The notes beneath the pieces are model-generated. The model made no database searches. It was not told where the DNA came from and was given only the letters and a program-made list of their open reading frames with translations. This document shows, in pieces, positions 1-13,651 of a stretch of DNA of 64,000 bases. The translations under genes and the position numbers were made by a program. This DNA comes from Penelope pileata (Eukaryota; Chordata; Aves; Galliformes; Cracidae). Every line of letters begins with the position of its first letter. Within the stretch, counting starts at the first letter, position 1. The stretch lies in the NCBI GenBank assembly GCA_013396635.1, contig WBMW01001607.1, positions 204,452 to 268,451 on the forward strand, written 5' to 3'.

Positions 1-3000
1 CACTAAGTAGTACCTTCCAACTCTCTTTTACACAATTTAACTCGAAAGCCCACATTAGCTGCTAGCTCAATGGCTAATGTATTTCTAGATTTCCCAATAC
101 ACAGACAATATTATATAGAGATATTCAAGGTACAGGCTGGAGCTCTGCCCAAACAGTTACAAATGTAATTGGTCTAGTTAATATCACCATAAGGAGTTGG
201 ATTTTAATATTGTGGTAAATCCTAACCTCTTTCTCTGACAATTTCAAGTCTCAATTACCTCTCAAGGTAAGCGACCATATCTCTTACCCTAGATTAAGGT
301 TCAGGAATCCACTATTCAAGGCACACTGTGAAGAATATGGGGCTTCAGTAAGCAAAGGGCCTTTCACCTGTAGGTTATCAGCAAAATGTAACACAGCTGT
401 GCATGACCAAGAGCTGTACCTGCCCTAGAAACTGTTGGATAGCATCTGGGATGATGATCTCAGACTAGTTCCTAGTGGACAGACATGTTTATGATTTGAA
501 ATAAAGTCCTCACAGCTGCTGCTAATTGGCTCCCTTCTCAGCAGTTTCAGCACTGAGGCTGCAGCCAGTGAGATTAAATTGTTTTCTAATCCCCAGAAGT
601 GCTCAGTCAAGGTCTGGGAATAAACAGTTCAGTGAAAGGGAATTAGCACCGGTGCTGTCCGTGCTGTCCATTTTCTAGGGATAATTAAGGCCCTCATTTT
701 CTAAGACTGTCAGTCTGACACCTTCCATCAGCATGAACATTCTCTTGATGTTTGTATTTTACTTTGTTAAGAGGAAAGATGGAAAAGGAGGAAAAGAAGG
801 AAAAAGAAACCTTGCAGAGTGAAATGAAGCACTTCAGCGAAATCATCTTATTTACATCTGAAAAGTCATTGAACACCAAACTGTCAGTGACTAGACAAAA
901 AATGTAAATTCCTGCTTCTGTTATAATTCCTGAAGACATGAAGAAGCAATAGCACAGTAAGACTTCACTTTAGCCTTTAAATACCTCGCCATTAAGACAT
1001 TTTCCAAAGCCAGTTTGGATGCAATTTCTAAGTGAATTATATGAGAGAAAGAATAGTCATGGCTATTTCTTTTATTACCTGAGTTTATGTAATTAAAATA
1101 GAAAAGACTTCTCTGAATGAAGTAATTTGTCTCCCAGTAATGATATTTCTTCATGTTACTGAGATGGTAAAAGAGAGGTATAATTAATCCACTGTCCCCT
1201 TATCAAGACCAATAAACATTGAGCAATAAAATATAATCTGATTGTGTCATTATCTCAAACGAATTTATCATCTGTTAGCAACTAAATCATAAATTATTTT
1301 TCAACAGCTTTCTAATGAGATGAAAGATAATCAGGGCCTGAAATGAAGTGTTGTAATATCCAACACGAATAATCAGTCAGTTTTCTCTATTAAAAAAAGA
1401 AATTAAAAAAGAAAAACCTTTGTGTGCCACTTTTGCAATGCACATCATCTTTTGACACCATCAAGAATTCAAAATAAGGTAATAAGTTGAACTGCTCAGG
1501 AATACACTCAAAAGGTGTTCAAATTCTACACCTCAAATTCCACCTGCATCTTCACAATATCAGGACGAGTCATTCTACCGATTGCAGATCGGTCCCATAT
1601 TAACATTAATCTGCAATCAGATATTCATCTCAGTGGTCAGTATTTGTAATGAGCTTCACACAAGCAGTGAAGTTTAATCACAAACCAGTAGTCATAAATT
1701 TGCATAAATGTGGCATTCTAATCAAGCACAAATGCTGCCAGACCTTCTTAGTACCAAAACAACAGATTATATTAACTTGGTATCCCATTGTCAGTTCATT
1801 TTCTGTATTACACTTTAAGCCTGAAAGTGCATATTGTTTACCACAGTATCTGAAACACTAAAAATGTTGAATTTATAGCAAAATAATAACTCTACTATTA
1901 AAACCATTAATATCACCATAGAACTGATGCATTTCCTTTTCCAGCCTTTCTAGGATTTTTCAATTAGCTTATTTTTTAGAGGCAAAAGACTTTTAAAAAA
2001 AGTTTCCTAATCTTATTTTTCTTGAAAGAAATCAACAGCTACTAAATCACCCCATAGCCAGCACTATAAATATGAGATGACATTCAATGACAAGCAGAAA
2101 TGTAGTTTTACCAATCTGTAAAGCAGTGTGTACTCAGTGTTTTAAATTCTGACACTTATCTGTGATAAACCAGCCTTATTCTACTCATTTCATTAAGGCC
2201 AGTTCTTTTCTGCCACAAGAAGATGAACGCTATTTTAGTTAACTGAACAAATTCATATCAGATTTTCAGCCCCCTTTTTCCATTCACATAATTGACTGAT
2301 TATTGACACACACTGTTTTGAATGCACAGTCTCTTCAGAAAGACAATTGTGTACAAGTACTGGGCTTAGAAATCACATTTACAAATTCTGTCGTATATAA
2401 TAAAGTAATAGTGTAGCAAATAATATCATGTTAGGTACAAAGGGCTTTTGCAAATTATTAAACTCCAAAATAAACAGTAACATTTGACAATTAGTAATCA
2501 TTTATTGCAAGTATATTTTCAAACATCAAAAGCATTATTCTTACTAATAGACAATTATTTTTTTAAATACATCTTCACACCTGCCCAGTACTTGCCACGT
2601 TTGAAGCACTCCACAACTGCACGATACATCCTTACCACTTATCAAATAGGCTGTGAAGTGCCAGAATTGGAGCTCAGTGATCACAGATATTTCAGCCTAC
2701 TCTGAAACTAATAGCAAACAGTAACACCTAAACGCAACATTTGTTCCAAATAAATGCAAGAGAAGAAATAAAAGAAGAACAGTTTTGTCAATAAACTTTT
2801 GAAAGAGACTCCTGTTCCTCTCATACCTCATGGTGACATCTAGCATCTAATCAAAGAGAAATAATTCTTACTCATACAAAGTCAATGACTAATACCAACA
2901 GCTAATGCTTCAAAATGACTAAATATCATTTTTTCCTCAGAGTCACTTATCTTGCACAATAACACACTCAGTAGTGGGGAGAGCTAAGCATTTTGCTTAA

Positions 3001-5944
3001 TAGTACAGATAAATTAGATTTAATAAACAGCTATCACTCACCTTCCATTTCCAAAACAGCTCTTTAATTTAATTGTAAATTGGATTTCTACTTTAAGGCA
3101 TTACAATGACATGTAATTTCCAGTGCTTTAAATACCCTTTACTGTAGCAGGATTTTTCTAGCTGTCATAACTTGGTTTCTCCTTCTTAATAAACTAAAAC
3201 AAAAAATATAATATACACAATCTATAGATTATAAACTATTAATTGATTCATCGTATGATTCACACTATGAATTTTTTGACAGGTCATTGAGAGGTTGTAG
3301 TAATAAACTTCCTGTAGAACCAATTTAGAATAAGATGAAACAAGCTGCCAAATGTACAATGCACATCATTTACATTTACTCCACAGCCACAATCTCACTT
3401 TCATTTCTTTCTTGACACTTCAGGGTGCCAGTATTGAGTAAAACTATGAGATGCTTAGAGAAATTCATTACTATGTGGCATTTGGACCAGAAATAATTCA
3501 CTTTTTCTATTAAGAACTTCATATGTTCAGGAACTCTACAAGGTTATATAAAGACAGATTCCAAACACTGATAAATCGTGCGTTTCTCATAATAAGATGC
3601 TTGAGGACAGAGAAAGAAAATCCCTGCGTAGAATATAAATGCTTTGTGAATCAGCATCACTGAGGATGTTTTAAAGAAATATTAGTGACATGCTTGGTGG
3701 TTCTGTTATAAAATCTTACATCAAGATGAAGATACACCATTACACATCTCTTCAAAACTCTTTACTAGCCTTTTGTATTTTTTCCATTCCCTCTCTTATA
3801 AATAATAGATTTCATCTATATCTTGAAAATGTACCTCTGAAAGCACATAGGTAAGATGATAAATGTATGGTTTCACCACAGCAAATTGTTAGCCTGTTAA
3901 TTTTCTGCTGAAAATATGGAGGTAGTTTCCCGTTTGGTTTGTAGACAAGCTATCAATAGTTTTGGTCCAACAAATGAGTCAGCTGGAGAACAGTAAGTTG
4001 ATATCAACTTTACGGTGACAACAAACTTTTGACATCTGAATCCCTGCTTTAACAAGCATGCCTTCTGCAGAAGGAAGCAACTGAGCAATGCCAAGAAGAG
4101 GATAAAAAGGGGACCAGAGAACACAAAATTTAATTTGGAGTTGCTAACAGATTAGTACCATGCACAGAAATCATCAGACTATCTGATTAAATGCTGACTT
4201 TAAGTGGTTCAACACAAACAGGATTTACATTCTGTTGTCTCAGAAGGTTTTTTTTGCAAACATGGATCATTGAACCAGCAGACCATAATGAGTTCTTTAA
4301 AAGCCTTTCATGATCTATTTAAGTAGCTTTAGAGCAATTACAGACAAGTTGTGCCAACATGGCTACTCTCTGTGCACATTATCTTCTAATGGAAGAAAAT
4401 AGATGCAGTTCACAGGAAATAAGCAGTATGTATTTACAGTAGCACATTTCCACAGTAGAGTCTTTTTTTTCTTATTTTTCATTAATAATGTTACTAAGTG
4501 AATTCTAAGTACTGACTGCAAACAGAAGGGGAAACAAACAGAAATAACATATCTCTGGTAAATTATGATCTCAGTTGAACATGCTTCTCTTCTTTCTCAA
4601 GAAAAGCCCCTCAAACAGAAGTTCAGAACGGAGGTTTCCAAACCAACCATTTTTCAAAGAGCTGTTATTAAACAGAATAAAAACTGTGATGAGATTTCCA
4701 TGATTGTTTTAAGGAAAGAGCTAAAAGAATTTTCATTTTTGTATTTCCATTTCTCAAAGTCAAACAGCACTCGAGGGTCATATCCCATAACAGTTTGATA
4801 GTGTACAGAACTGGATTGTTTGTGCTCAGTGAACACACCACAGCCAGAAGCTTTGATGTTTTGATGGAATTACACAAAGCACAGATGCATAGACTCATCC
4901 TACTTCATAGAGCAAAAAGACCAAGAGTTGTAGTAGTTGTAGTATTAAAGGAAGAGTATTAAATGGGATATAATAAAAAGTCATTATTCTATCAGAGAAC
5001 AACATTCTACACTTGGAAGCTACACCAAATCAAATTCTAATTAGAGCAAGATGGAATTTTCTAGCATTAATGGCAATTGAGAACCAAGAAAAATATTAAG
5101 TGATAAATACTCTATTTTTTAAGTATTTAGTTTGAAACTATCTTTATTGAAGATGTATTAGCCAAATACAAACAACTAGCATTAATAAAAGCCAATTAGT
5201 AATATTTTCTGACCTCTATTACACAACAGGCCTGAATAACTAAATTATGATTTTATGCCTGAAAGATCTATAAATCCATTAGTAAACGTGTAATGACATG
5301 TGTGTGCATTATAAATAAGGATCTTTTAAAAAAAGTTGCTTTAAGTACAAAAGCCAGTAAAATAACGTTTAAATTTTTTTTTAAAAAATCACAATTTGTT
5401 TTGCAAGTGGATGACTGTAGGTACCTATTAGAACACACTTTAATTGCATAAGGGACAAATGAGCTTCTGATGGAAAAGAAGAGGATAATGAGCAAGAAAA
5501 ATAGGGTTTAGCAGAAACATAACTACTAAAAAATGCAAAAATCTGAAGAATGAATGGAGTCTAAGACAAATTAACAAGTTTTAAACTGTTAATTATAGCA
5601 GTAGATAAACTTTTCTGGATCACTTTTAATAAATACCATTAAATGACATCACAATTTTCTCTAAAGATCTCACTGAATATTCAGTAATTTCAAACATAGA
5701 AAACATTTCCCAAGGAGTGTTAGAAAACTTACTTTTTTTTTTGTTAAGTTGAAAGCAAATATTTATTTCGAGAAAAGTCAGGATAAAACTTCATCCTGAA
5801 GGAGCTTGTTTTTATTTGTTCTGGTTTTGTTTTATTTGCTACAGTTTTAGGCTCTTAAAAAATTACTATATATGATGCCACATACTGTAGATAGTGACAA
5901 AGAATCCCTCTGAAAACGCTAGGACCCAGAAAATTCTAGGAAGA
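1..5944. other. Unique AT-rich sequence without recognised genes
   Basis: No interspersed repeat, RNA gene or credible coding exon was recognised here. The reading frames are short (under 80 codons), overlap on both strands and resemble no protein family I know, as expected for AT-rich noncoding DNA. A small perfect inverted repeat at 1580-1618 is listed separately. Confidence 0.7.
1580..1618. repeat. Perfect 10-bp inverted repeat
   Basis: GATTGCAGAT at 1580-1589 is the exact reverse complement of ATCTGCAATC at 1609-1618, with a 19-base spacer. A smaller hairpin (ACCGAT, 5-base loop, ATCGGT) overlaps the left arm. The sequence shows only the symmetry; no function is claimed. Confidence 0.8.
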
Positions 5945-6417
5945 TGTTGTGGTATAGCTCAACAGCAGCTCAGCACCACACAGGCCCTCACTCGCTCCCC
6001 TCAAGCGAAATAAGGAAGAGAGTTAGAAGAGGAAAATGGAAACAAATACACAAGGATAACAACATATATAGCCACAATGCTTGTCACCCGATGCCCAGCA
6101 ACAATAGCACTGCCTGACAGACACCAGGAATGCAAGATCTGACTGCCCATGAATAGACTCCCAACACTCTCTGAGCAGCAAGTACCCTCCCAAGCCAACT
6201 CCCCACAGCTTTCTACCCTTCTGCGTGGTGTCAGGTGGTATGCTATAACCCTAATTCCAACAGCTGTCCTGGCTTCACCTCATCCTCTGCTGCTGCCATA
6301 AAGGCAGTGGCTCTGCTCTGCTGAGTGTCCTGGCTGAGCATTAGGTGTGCTCCTATTGCTTAGCATCAATCAAAGCATTAGTGGGCTATCATCACTGTTT
6401 CAGCTGAAACCAGGATA
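5945..6417 (-). mobile_element. Solo LTR of an avian ERV (TGTTGTGG family)
   Basis: Read on the plus strand it begins TGTTGTGGTATAGCTCAACA and ends CAGCTGAAACCAGGATA, matching the two ends of a very common avian LTR whose sense strand runs TGTCCTGGTTTC...CCACAACA, so this copy lies on the minus strand. The 5 bp before it (GAAGA, 5940-5944) are repeated exactly after it (6418-6422), a perfect target-site duplication. At 473 bp it lacks part of the usual length and is diverged. No internal retroviral sequence adjoins it, so it is a solo LTR left by recombination between two LTRs. The 5-bp duplication fits an ERVL-like integrase, but that class assignment is inference. Confidence 0.88.
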
Positions 6418-6532
6418 GAAGAAGAAAATTTTTATGTATGAAGAAAATACATAACAAGAAGTACGTGAAGTTAACTTCTTCACTAACTTCCTTTTTCATT
6501 TTTATCCAAAACCCATCTGAAGGGGTTTGCCT

Positions 6533-6670
6533 TATCAAGGCCAAGTTGGATGGGGCCCCGGGCAGCCTGATCTGATGTCTGATCTAGTGGTTAGCAACCT
6601 TGCCCGTGGCAAGGGGGTTGGAACTAGATCATCTTTGAGGTCTCTTTCCAACCCAAGCCATTCTATGATT
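6533..6670 (+). mobile_element. CR1 LINE, 3' terminal fragment
   Basis: The sequence follows the CR1 3' end: a 'caaggccaagttggatgggg' stretch, then 'ggggttggaactagatcatc', then 'tccaacccaagccattctat' and a final GATT. CR1 copies are usually truncated at their 5' end, and this one keeps only about 140 bp of the 3' tail. It carries no coding sequence. It sits 115 bp from the solo LTR ending at 6417 and is an independent insertion. Confidence 0.9.
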
Positions 6671-9257
6671 AAGCAACTCAATTACATTTATTTAAATTGT
6701 ATTTTTTGTTAGGAGACTATGGCTGTTCTACAAAATATTTGAAGTAATCAAAAAGAAAAAAAAAATATGCCACAGCAGAGGGAATTTTCTCAGTACACTA
6801 GGAATCTGCACACATCTCAGTCTGTCCACAAGAGCTCTAGAATTTATAAAAAAACTTTATTCAACTTAAAAATATTCTGATCTTTTTTTTTTTTTTTTTT
6901 ACTACACAGGTTTAAAAAACTTAAGTCATGTTTTTATCTTTTCTTTTTTTCCTAACACTAACATCAGGACTTTTCAGTTCTGCTTTATTTTGAGGACTGC
7001 TTTCCAGGAATTTTCAATTTTTTTTCATGTAAATTTCATTTGAAAAAGAGGAAATAATTTATGAAAATGAATGTCATACAGATCAGTACAAAGAAGCACA
7101 ATTGTTGTTTGGTTTGGCCCCTTTTCTTTATCTCCAGAGTCCAAGAAGCTTATTTATCTAAGATGTATATGTTTGTTATTAAAAAAAATTTTTGCTCTGT
7201 TAGGATTAGTTTTAGAATACTGTGTTTCTGCATTCTGTAGAGTTTAATTCAGCATCTTAAAACAGTAGATTTCTGTCCTAACTCATTACAAATTCACCTA
7301 CATGCAAATATGCAATTGTAACACAGCACCTTATATTCAATTATTTTTTTTTTTCCTTTTCTTCCTGGTACTTAGTTCTGGAAAATATCGTAAAATTCAA
7401 TGGAAACAAACAAACAAAAAAAAGTCATCCCCTATCTCAGGCAGAATGACAAAAAATAAAAATTTGGAAGAGGAAGTGAATATTACTCCTACTCTACTTC
7501 TGAAAAACTTAAATTGACAGTTCTACACATCAATAAACCCTGTAATACTTCAGCAATGTCTGAAGTTCTAATTATTTGGAAATGATTACTTTAAGTTGGA
7601 ATTTGCAAAAACAAATTACCTGAGGTACAATGAGTACAGGCCAAACACAAATTAAGTTTGCTTACCATCATAAGAAAAGTGCTTGTAGGGGAACTAAATA
7701 TAGCAGCAATTGGATAGAGTGCACCTTCAAATTTAATGGATGCTTCCTTATTAACAAATGAGAAAGCCAAACAAAATCGCACAGTTTTGTCCCTACTAGC
7801 CTACTTCCAGTGCCTTCTCCAACTGATGTCATTTTTAAGAGCATATAGTCAAAGACATAAATTAAAAATTTAAAATATACATTTTAAATTTTTTTTAAGT
7901 CAAATTAAATTGTTTACTTTTTAAATATTTATGACATCTCCAAAATAATTTGAGAACAAAATATTTTGCAAAAAGATGTTATTATTTTTTTTAATATCCA
8001 GCTTGTAGAAAATGTAAAATTCAGTAAGTAAAAAACATTTCTCTTCAAAATTTTTTTGCCTTTATGAGATAATTACTAAAGATTAGTGTAGTTCAATACC
8101 ACTTGAAAATCAGTATATTTTCAATACTCTGCTGATTAACTATAAACACAGTAGTCAAGAGAGACACAAAGGTTAAAGAAGCAAACTGCTTAGAAAAATG
8201 TAAAATTAGATACTTGATTAAATATTTAATAAAGATTTCAAATCAATGGTTGATCCACAGAAGCAAAAATTAATAAGGCTGATACTGCAGACTGCACTGA
8301 AATCATAGTTCATTATTTAAAGACAGTCAAGAAGTAGGTTTGTTAACCTATCTGTCACTAGAGAACTGAAGTTAGACTACCTACTGGAAGATTAATATTT
8401 GTACGCAGATTTTAAAACAGCAGATTTTAAAACCATAGATTTTAAGTGATAAGTCAATTTACTAATCAATAGGAACTTTCTTAAGGGACAAGAAATCAGT
8501 TCCTAGAAGACATAAGAAGAAATGGTCATACAAACAAGTTTAGATGATGCTACAACAATTGTTTTTATTTTAAATGTATCTGGTTTCAGTTTCTTCAAAT
8601 TATTTTACTGTTCATTGTTTTTCAAAACTACCTATACCTTATCACTTCTTTCAGCTGTGTCATGTACTTTTACATGAGAAGTACGAAGAAAATGTGCATA
8701 TAAGGAATTTTATGTTTTTCTCAGTTGATAATTTAGGAGGAATTCTGATCATAATTCTTAACTTGATGAATTTCCTTCTTTCTGCTTTGGCAAGAATTAA
8801 AAAAAAATAAAATAAAAAATGAAGAGCTCCCCTAAGTTTTCAGTTTTGTTTTACCTTCAATTTCATAGCTGATTTGACCCACTTGTTCTGGGATACAAGT
8901 TTAAAAGTCAGATTTAGTATATATTTCTCCATGCTTTTGAGAATGTCTCTTTTATCAGCCTTCTCTACTTTGAAAAGCCGCTTGTCAAAACAGTGGACAA
9001 ATTTGCCTCTAAGACAGAAGGCATCAAAGACCTTTAGGACTTATTTGGCATAGGTATGTATTAAATCTCTAGAACTGAAATATTACGGACAGAACTATAG
9101 TGTTTAATTCATTCATTATATTTTTCATTATTTCTAGTGAAAAATGGCTTTTACCAATGACTATATGGTGCTGAAAGCTGCTGTTAACCAGACAGGCAGA
9201 ACCTGCATGAAACAGTAAGCTTGACGACACAAGTAGCTGAGTTCCCATGTCCCTGGT
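6671..9257. other. Unique AT-rich sequence with homopolymer runs
   Basis: No gene or interspersed repeat was recognised. There is an 18-base T run at 6883-6900 and several shorter A and T runs, with strongly AT-rich stretches around 7860-8060. Confidence 0.65.
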
Positions 9258-10253
9258 TGTCATAAGTTGATATTAGCCAGCTGCCAGACACCCACTCAGC
9301 CACTCTCTCATTCACCTACCTCAACAAGACAGGGGAAGAAAATAAGAAAACATGTTTCTGGGTCAAGGTAAAGACAGCGAAGTTGCTCACCAATTACCAT
9401 CATGTGTGAAACAGACTTGTCTTGGGGAAAATTAATTTCTTGCCAATTAATGACAAGAGTATAACGGTGAGAATCAAAGATAAATGCTCTACTACTTTCT
9501 CCTACCCTTCCCTTCTTCTAAGGTTCATCTTCACTCCTTCATCCCTGTCTCCTCTTTCTCCCTTCACAAGCAGTTACAATCATTTCATAACAGTTCTTCT
9601 CTGCTGCTTCTTCCCCCTCACACTTTTCCCCTGATCCAGCATGGGGTCCTTCCCATAGGCTAGACTTCTTCCCAAATTGCCCCAGCATGGGTTCTGTGCA
9701 TACAGCGCAGTCCTTTGGGAATGTACTGCTCCAGTGTGGGCCCCTTGGGCTGCAGTTCCTGCCAGAAAACCTGCTACAGTATGGGCTCCTCTCCATGGGC
9801 TACAATTCCTGCTGGACCCTCTGCACTACCATGGGCTCTCCATGGGCTGTAGTCTCCTTCGGGCCTCCTGTACTTGCTACAGCAAGAGAACTCCTTGGGC
9901 TGCAAGGGGAGAACCTGCTGCATCGTGGTCTTCTCCACATGCTGCTCCAGCACCTTGAGCAACTCCTCCCTCTCCCTCTACACTGACCTTGGTATCTGCA
10001 GGACTGTTTCTCACGTATTTTCCTCACTCCTCTCTCTCACAGATTCTGCATAGCATTTATTACCCTTTTTAAAATACATTTTCTAAGAGGTATCACCAGC
10101 TTGGCTGACAGCCTTAACTTTGGCCAGCAGTGAGTCAATTCTGGAGCCAGCTGGAACTTTCTCTGTCTCGCACTGGGCAGCCCCCCTCTTTTCACACATA
10201 GGCCATCTCTGTAAATGTCAATTACCAAAACTTTGCCACATAAACCCACCACA
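9258..10253 (-). mobile_element. Solo LTR of an avian ERV (TGTRTTGGGTTT family)
   Basis: On the minus strand it starts TGTGGTGGGTTTATGTGGCA and continues AAGTTTTGGTA, the 5' end of a long avian LTR family. Inside (about 9635-9960 on the plus strand) are degenerate units with the theme 'ctgctccagtgtgggctcct...gggctgcag', the repeated core known from this family. The AAAATACATT/TTAAAAAGGG stretch near 10060-10080 lies where its promoter would be expected. Flanking 5-mers are CTGGT (9253-9257) and CTGCT (10254-10258), a probable target-site duplication with one mismatch. Several open frames cross the repeat core on both strands; they are by-products of GC-rich repeat sequence, not genes. At 996 bp it is close to full length. 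Confidence 0.82.
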
Positions 10254-10418
10254 CTGCTATATGACTTTTCATGTTCTTACTTCCTATCATATTACTGTTT
10301 AACATCAAGAGAGCACTTAAAGCTCTTCAAAAACTGTAAAGATTTGATTTTGTTAGCAGCTATATTAATATTGTCTATATTAATAGTCAATATATGACTT
10401 CAGTTAGGATCAGATTTA

Positions 10419-11190
10419 ATCATAGAATCACTTGAATTGGAAGGGACCTTAAAACTCACCCAGTTCCAACTTCATGCTGTGGGTGAGGTTGCAACCCACT
10501 AGATCAGGCTCCCAAGAACCCCCATCCAACCTGGCCCTGAATACCTCCAGGGATGGAGCATCCACGACCTGGCAACCTGTGCCAGTGCCTCACCATCCTC
10601 TTAAAAAGAATTTCCTCCTAACATCTAACCTAAATCTCCCCCCTCCTTTAGTTGAAGCTATTCCCCCTAGTCCTATCACTATCTAACCTTGTGAAAAATA
10701 GATTTCTCCCATTTATAAACTCTCTTCAAGTACTGGAAGGCTGCAATGAGGTCTCCCCAGAGCCTTCTCTTCTCCAGGCTGAACAAGCCCAGTTCCTTCA
10801 ACCTTTCTTCATAAGAAAGGTGCTCTAGCTCTCTGATCAACTTCAAGGCTCTCCTCTGGACCCGCTCCAACAGCTCCACATCTTTCTTGTACTGGAGGCT
10901 CCAGGCCTAGGTGCAGTACTCCAGATAGGGACTTATGAAGGCAGAGAAGAGAGGGACAATCTCCTCCCTCTCCCTGCTGGCCACCCCTCTTTTGATGCAG
11001 CCCAGGATACAGTTGGCATTCTAGGCTGCAAGCACACACTGCAGTCTCACATCCAGCTTTTCATCCAGAAACCTCAAATCCTTCTCCACAGGGCTGCTCT
11101 CAGTGAATTCTCTCCCCAGTCTGCACACATATCTGGGATTGTCCTGACCCAAGGGCAACACCTTCCTTTTCTCAAAACTTGCATCCATGC
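10419..11190 (-). mobile_element. CR1 LINE, 5'-truncated copy with ORF2 remnant
   Basis: The plus strand begins 'aatcatagaatcacttgaat', the reverse of the CR1 3' end, and runs back through the 3' UTR into ORF2. The minus strand encodes the CR1 C-terminal region, for example ELLERVQRRALKLIRELEHL followed by the GLFSLEKRRL motif at 10679-10879. Frameshifts and stops break the frame, and the next piece upstream (10809-11039) is in another frame. The left part corresponds to the reverse transcriptase thumb and C-terminal region; the catalytic palm motifs are missing. It is a dead copy. Confidence 0.93.
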
Positions 11191-11654
11191 ATCAATTATA
11201 AAAGTATTTTCACTAGGAAAATGAAGATGTGGCAAGAAGAAAGAAACTTTGAAATGGGGTGAGATTCTTTCTCAACATTATATCCAAAAATGTTATTGTG
11301 AGTCTGACACAGAATTATATCTAATAGCCTAAACTCACAACCTAGAAAATTGCTTAATCTGACTAGATTGTATTTTCCATTGAAACTTTAGTGAAGCTGC
11401 ACCATTTCACAATGACGGTGTAGTTTCTTGAAGGTTAATAATACTCTAGTGCTCTTCCAGAATTTCCTGCTGTGGAAAGACATGATCTTTTAAAATTTGT
11501 CTAAATGTTGAGGATAGACTCCTGTAACACTTTAACACAATGAACTTTGGGAAACATTTTCAAGAATGTGTTTCAGGAGCAAAGACACTGAAACATAATG
11601 AGAACTGACAATAAGAAAATTCAAATTTAAGCTACAGTAGCTCAGTCACTTACA

Positions 11655-11930
11655 ATGATAAAGCTAAATGGACTCTTGTTTTGTATAGTGGTCACTGGTT
11701 TGATGTGTGGAACCAGTGTTCAAAACCACATTTCGCTCAGCTTACTCAATGGAACTTCAAAAACCATTCTCAGTGTAGCAAAGAAAAGAATTCTGCTGAG
11801 TCTTCCAGGCCGGGCAGACAACTGGCTATATTTTTCACATAGCAAAGACTACAATTTACAAGACTGTGGAAATTACCACATAATTCCATTTATCATTAAA
11901 ATAATTGAAATAGTTCTTCATTACAATTGA
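11655..11930 (+). CDS. Small ORF with signal-peptide-like start, unsupported
   Basis: A 91-codon frame opens with ATG in a fair context (A at -3). Residues 1-22 (MIKLNGLLFCIVVTGLMCGT) have a Lys near the start, a hydrophobic core and small residues suited to signal-peptide cleavage. After that the composition is ordinary, with NGTS a possible N-glycosylation site. I recognise no family. No splice signals, poly(A) signal or promoter could be tied to it. Frames of this length are expected by chance in 64 kb of AT-rich DNA, so it is listed as a possibility only. Confidence 0.12.
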   Translation: MIKLNGLLFCIVVTGLMCGTSVQNHISLSLLNGTSKTILSVAKKRILLSLPGRADNWLYFSHSKDYNLQDCGNYHIIPFIIKIIEIVLHYN

Positions 11931-13589
11931 AGGAAAAGAAAAAAACACCTTTAAAGCTGCTATTCAATGAAATCACCCTTAACTAATATATAACACTGTC
12001 ATAGCTTCTGCTTAAGCATATCTATTTCAGAGTATTTAATGTTCATTGAACAACTTTAAACTGAACACAATGACCAGTACTTCATCAGTGCTGGGGATAG
12101 GGAGGGAAATCTCAGATGTCCAGTTTTGATAAGGTGTTTCCACCATCAGCTACAGCACGTTTATTACAATGTATTCTATATAAGGGTTACACACAAAGAA
12201 GCTTGTTTCAAAATGAATCTCTGTATAAATAAATACAAAATAGAAAAAGGTGTAAGGCATGTTCATGTTGATACTCCAAATAATATGTTAATGACATATC
12301 TTATTTACTGAAACAAGATGCACGGCATTTTCTGAACGGAAGGTTTTTTCACTCTCTTTCCCTTGATTGACAGACAGGCTTTGTTATTTTTTTCTCCAGA
12401 AATTTAAAGAAAACCTCAATTTACAAAATACTGAAATAATAATGGTGTCAGCAACCTGTACCGTTCCAAGTTTACTTTCCAGTGAAAGTGAGGAGGTCAC
12501 TAAAATGAGTGAAAGGAGTCTGTGGTCACATTACTATTCAATTCATTACATTTCCGTGAAAACTCAAGCAGCAATCTCACTAACGGGGATTTTCTCAGGG
12601 TAGGTTTGCTCAGCACCAAATTTATTGCTATAATTCTCAATAGAATTGTATGAAAACAGAAAAAATGCCAAGTTATTGTACTAGCCAAATAGTTTGGATG
12701 AAACAGTGCATCTTGCATTATGAGCCATTCCTTTGATTTGGCTCATCAATCTTCCAGACTGGTTGTTGACTACTTTACTTGCTTATTTGCTGATATAAGC
12801 CATATACCAGAGATCTTCTCAAAAATAATCAAGATTTCACTGTATTCCAGTAGTCAGATCCCCAAAATAAAAATAAAAATATTTGCAAGCGTATAATGCT
12901 TGATTTCATTTTTCACTATCTCTGATGGAGCTGTTGAACTCAAGGTAGGCTTGTCGAGGTGGGCTTGATTTGAGATTTCTTCAAAACATATGAACTTCTA
13001 ACTACCAAAATTTCTTATTTAGTTCCCTCACATGGATAAACATGGCTAAAAATTGTGCTCTTACTTACATTAAAATTTTGGTTCAGGAGCATGAATCAAA
13101 ACATTTCAAATATCAGCATCAAATATCTCCACGATATTTCTTGGATACCTCTTCTCCAAGAGAAAACGAAACCCACTGGACCTTGCTCATAAATAGTAAA
13201 ATAAAATAGAATTTATAAATTTATATTTATTCGTCTTTCTTTGTGAAACACTTCTGAATTCACTAATCCTTTTTACTTGACTCTGTTCAAATAGAGTATT
13301 ATAAAATACGCAGACAATTCACTATAACATTGGTTTTACCATTTTCTTTAATGAGAAAAATTCCTCAAAAAGTATGCAACTGTTTTTTAACTTCAGAAAG
13401 TGCCACGTCCAGATCAGAACTTCTCAGATATAAAGGATAAGAACCCTGTATATACAGGCTGCATACAGCAACTTACAAACACATATTTGAGACAATCCTT
13501 TTCCTCCTCTGTCTTCTAGGTGCTGCAGCATTCATAGTGTAAGTATGGTGATGAGAAAGCAGAGAGGGGAAATTCTGTTAAAACTGCAA

Positions 13590-13590
<1 letters not shown>

Positions 13591-13651
<61 letters not shown>
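13591..13651. repeat. Compound microsatellite (GACA)7(GAAA)8
   Basis: Seven perfect GACA units (13591-13618) run directly into eight perfect GAAA units plus one base (13619-13651). No interruption is present in either tract. The one-base difference between the units suggests that one array arose from the other by substitution followed by slippage. Confidence 0.97.

Noticed and set aside
9539..10027. Several overlapping GC-rich frames of 60-99 codons on both strands
   Set aside because: They arise from the repeated GC-rich core of the LTR at 9258-10253; overlap in many frames at once is typical of repeats, not genes.
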